This document shows positions 54,208 through 54,459 of a stretch of 54,459 nt of DNA, one piece after another. The position numbers and the translations under genes are program-made. Within the stretch, counting starts at the first letter, position 1; each line of letters begins with the position of its first letter. The notes under the pieces were generated by a model that searched no databases, had not been told where the DNA came from, and was given only the letters and a program-made list of their open reading frames with translations. The stretch is from a virus: the IMG/VR virus record IMGVR_UViG_3300008452_006594, positions 1 through 54,459 of that record; one strand, 5' to 3'.

Positions 54208-54432
54208 ATGAGTACTAAAATGTTATTGGATAATTACTTGGGGAAAAATACAAGAGTATCCGAAAAAGATATGGGTGACGGAACAAAACAAGTTTGTGAC
54301 TTAGACACAGGAGATTGTTATACTGTCAGAATCAAAGACGGACTCATCGAAAGAGTCGACAACACTATGAGAACATTTAAAAAAATTCAAGTAGAAACTA
54401 ATCAAGGTTATAAAACATTATTAAACGGTTAA
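54208..54432 (+). CDS. Small conserved-looking protein of unknown function
   Basis: 74 residues. Basic and acidic residues alternate; the motif EKDMGDGTKQVCDLDTGDCY (19-38) with two cysteines and two GD turns suggests a compact beta fold. I do not recognise the family. It is preceded by a strong TATTTATA element and its stop is one base before the next ATG, so it leads the next baseplate operon. Confidence 0.6.
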   Translation: MSTKMLLDNYLGKNTRVSEKDMGDGTKQVCDLDTGDCYTVRIKDGLIERVDNTMRTFKKIQVETNQGYKTLLNG

Positions 54433-54433
54433 G

Positions 54434-54459
54434 ATGAATATAGACGATAAAATTTTAAA
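54434..54459 (+). CDS. Start of next gene (truncated by window end)
   Basis: ATG at 54434 opens MNIDDKIL, one base after the previous stop. Eight codons are too few for identification; the context suggests another baseplate protein. Confidence 0.5.

Overview
The window looks like part of a large, AT-rich, T4-like myovirus genome. The polymerase, neck, tail and baseplate genes match T4 families: gp43, gp13, gp14, gp15, gp18, gp19, gp26, a tape measure and a gp53-like protein. Start codons lack a recognisable Shine-Dalgarno sequence and sit behind A/T-rich leaders. Some proteins resemble Bacteroidota families (a SprB-like small protein, and a DUF2061 plus CysC neighbourhood). I therefore infer a Bacteroidota host, which the window does not prove.

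Layout. Positions 2-5326 hold the 3' part of a giant fibre: about 680 residues of Gly-Thr-Asn/Ser collagen-like repeats, then about 60 copies of a 17-residue YadA-head-like repeat. Positions 5373-9139 hold a sulfation module: PAPS-type sulfotransferase, two small paralogues, a GT-B glycosyltransferase, APS kinase, an HxGH nucleotidyltransferase and a DUF2061 membrane protein. Positions 9140-19605 mix glycosyltransferases with fibre or adhesin genes: a GT4/TibC-like/FkbM fusion, a LamG adhesin, a second GT9 enzyme with a Cys cluster, a second collagen-like fibre, a GT60-like polypeptide GlcNAc-transferase and two HtrL/YibB-type enzymes. Positions 19633-23263 carry a beta-solenoid fibre flanked by two paralogous proteins with Thr/Pro-rich tails.

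Positions 23359-26220 encode family B DNA polymerase. On the minus strand (26161-31672) are a small structural protein, the gp13-like neck protein, a metallopeptidase/Mn-type superoxide dismutase fusion and a SNF2 helicase. From 31729 to the end is the plus-strand tail block: gp14-like, gp15-like, an enlarged tail sheath, a HAD phosphatase, tail tube, a gp26-like chaperone with an apparent +1 frameshift extension, tape measure, a 1704-residue protein with an OmpA-like domain, a LysM/gp53-like protein and a 2478-residue hub-like protein.

How it may work together. A TATTTAT motif precedes most transcription units on both strands, always in the sense orientation, and is a candidate late promoter. 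The most striking inference is that the phage carries its own protein- or glycan-decorating machinery (PAPS supply, sulfotransferase, several glycosyltransferases, a methyltransferase) interleaved with Thr/Ser/Asn-rich repetitive fibres that could be its substrates. No tRNA, rRNA, CRISPR array or insertion sequence was seen, and no stretch over 300 bases lacks a gene.
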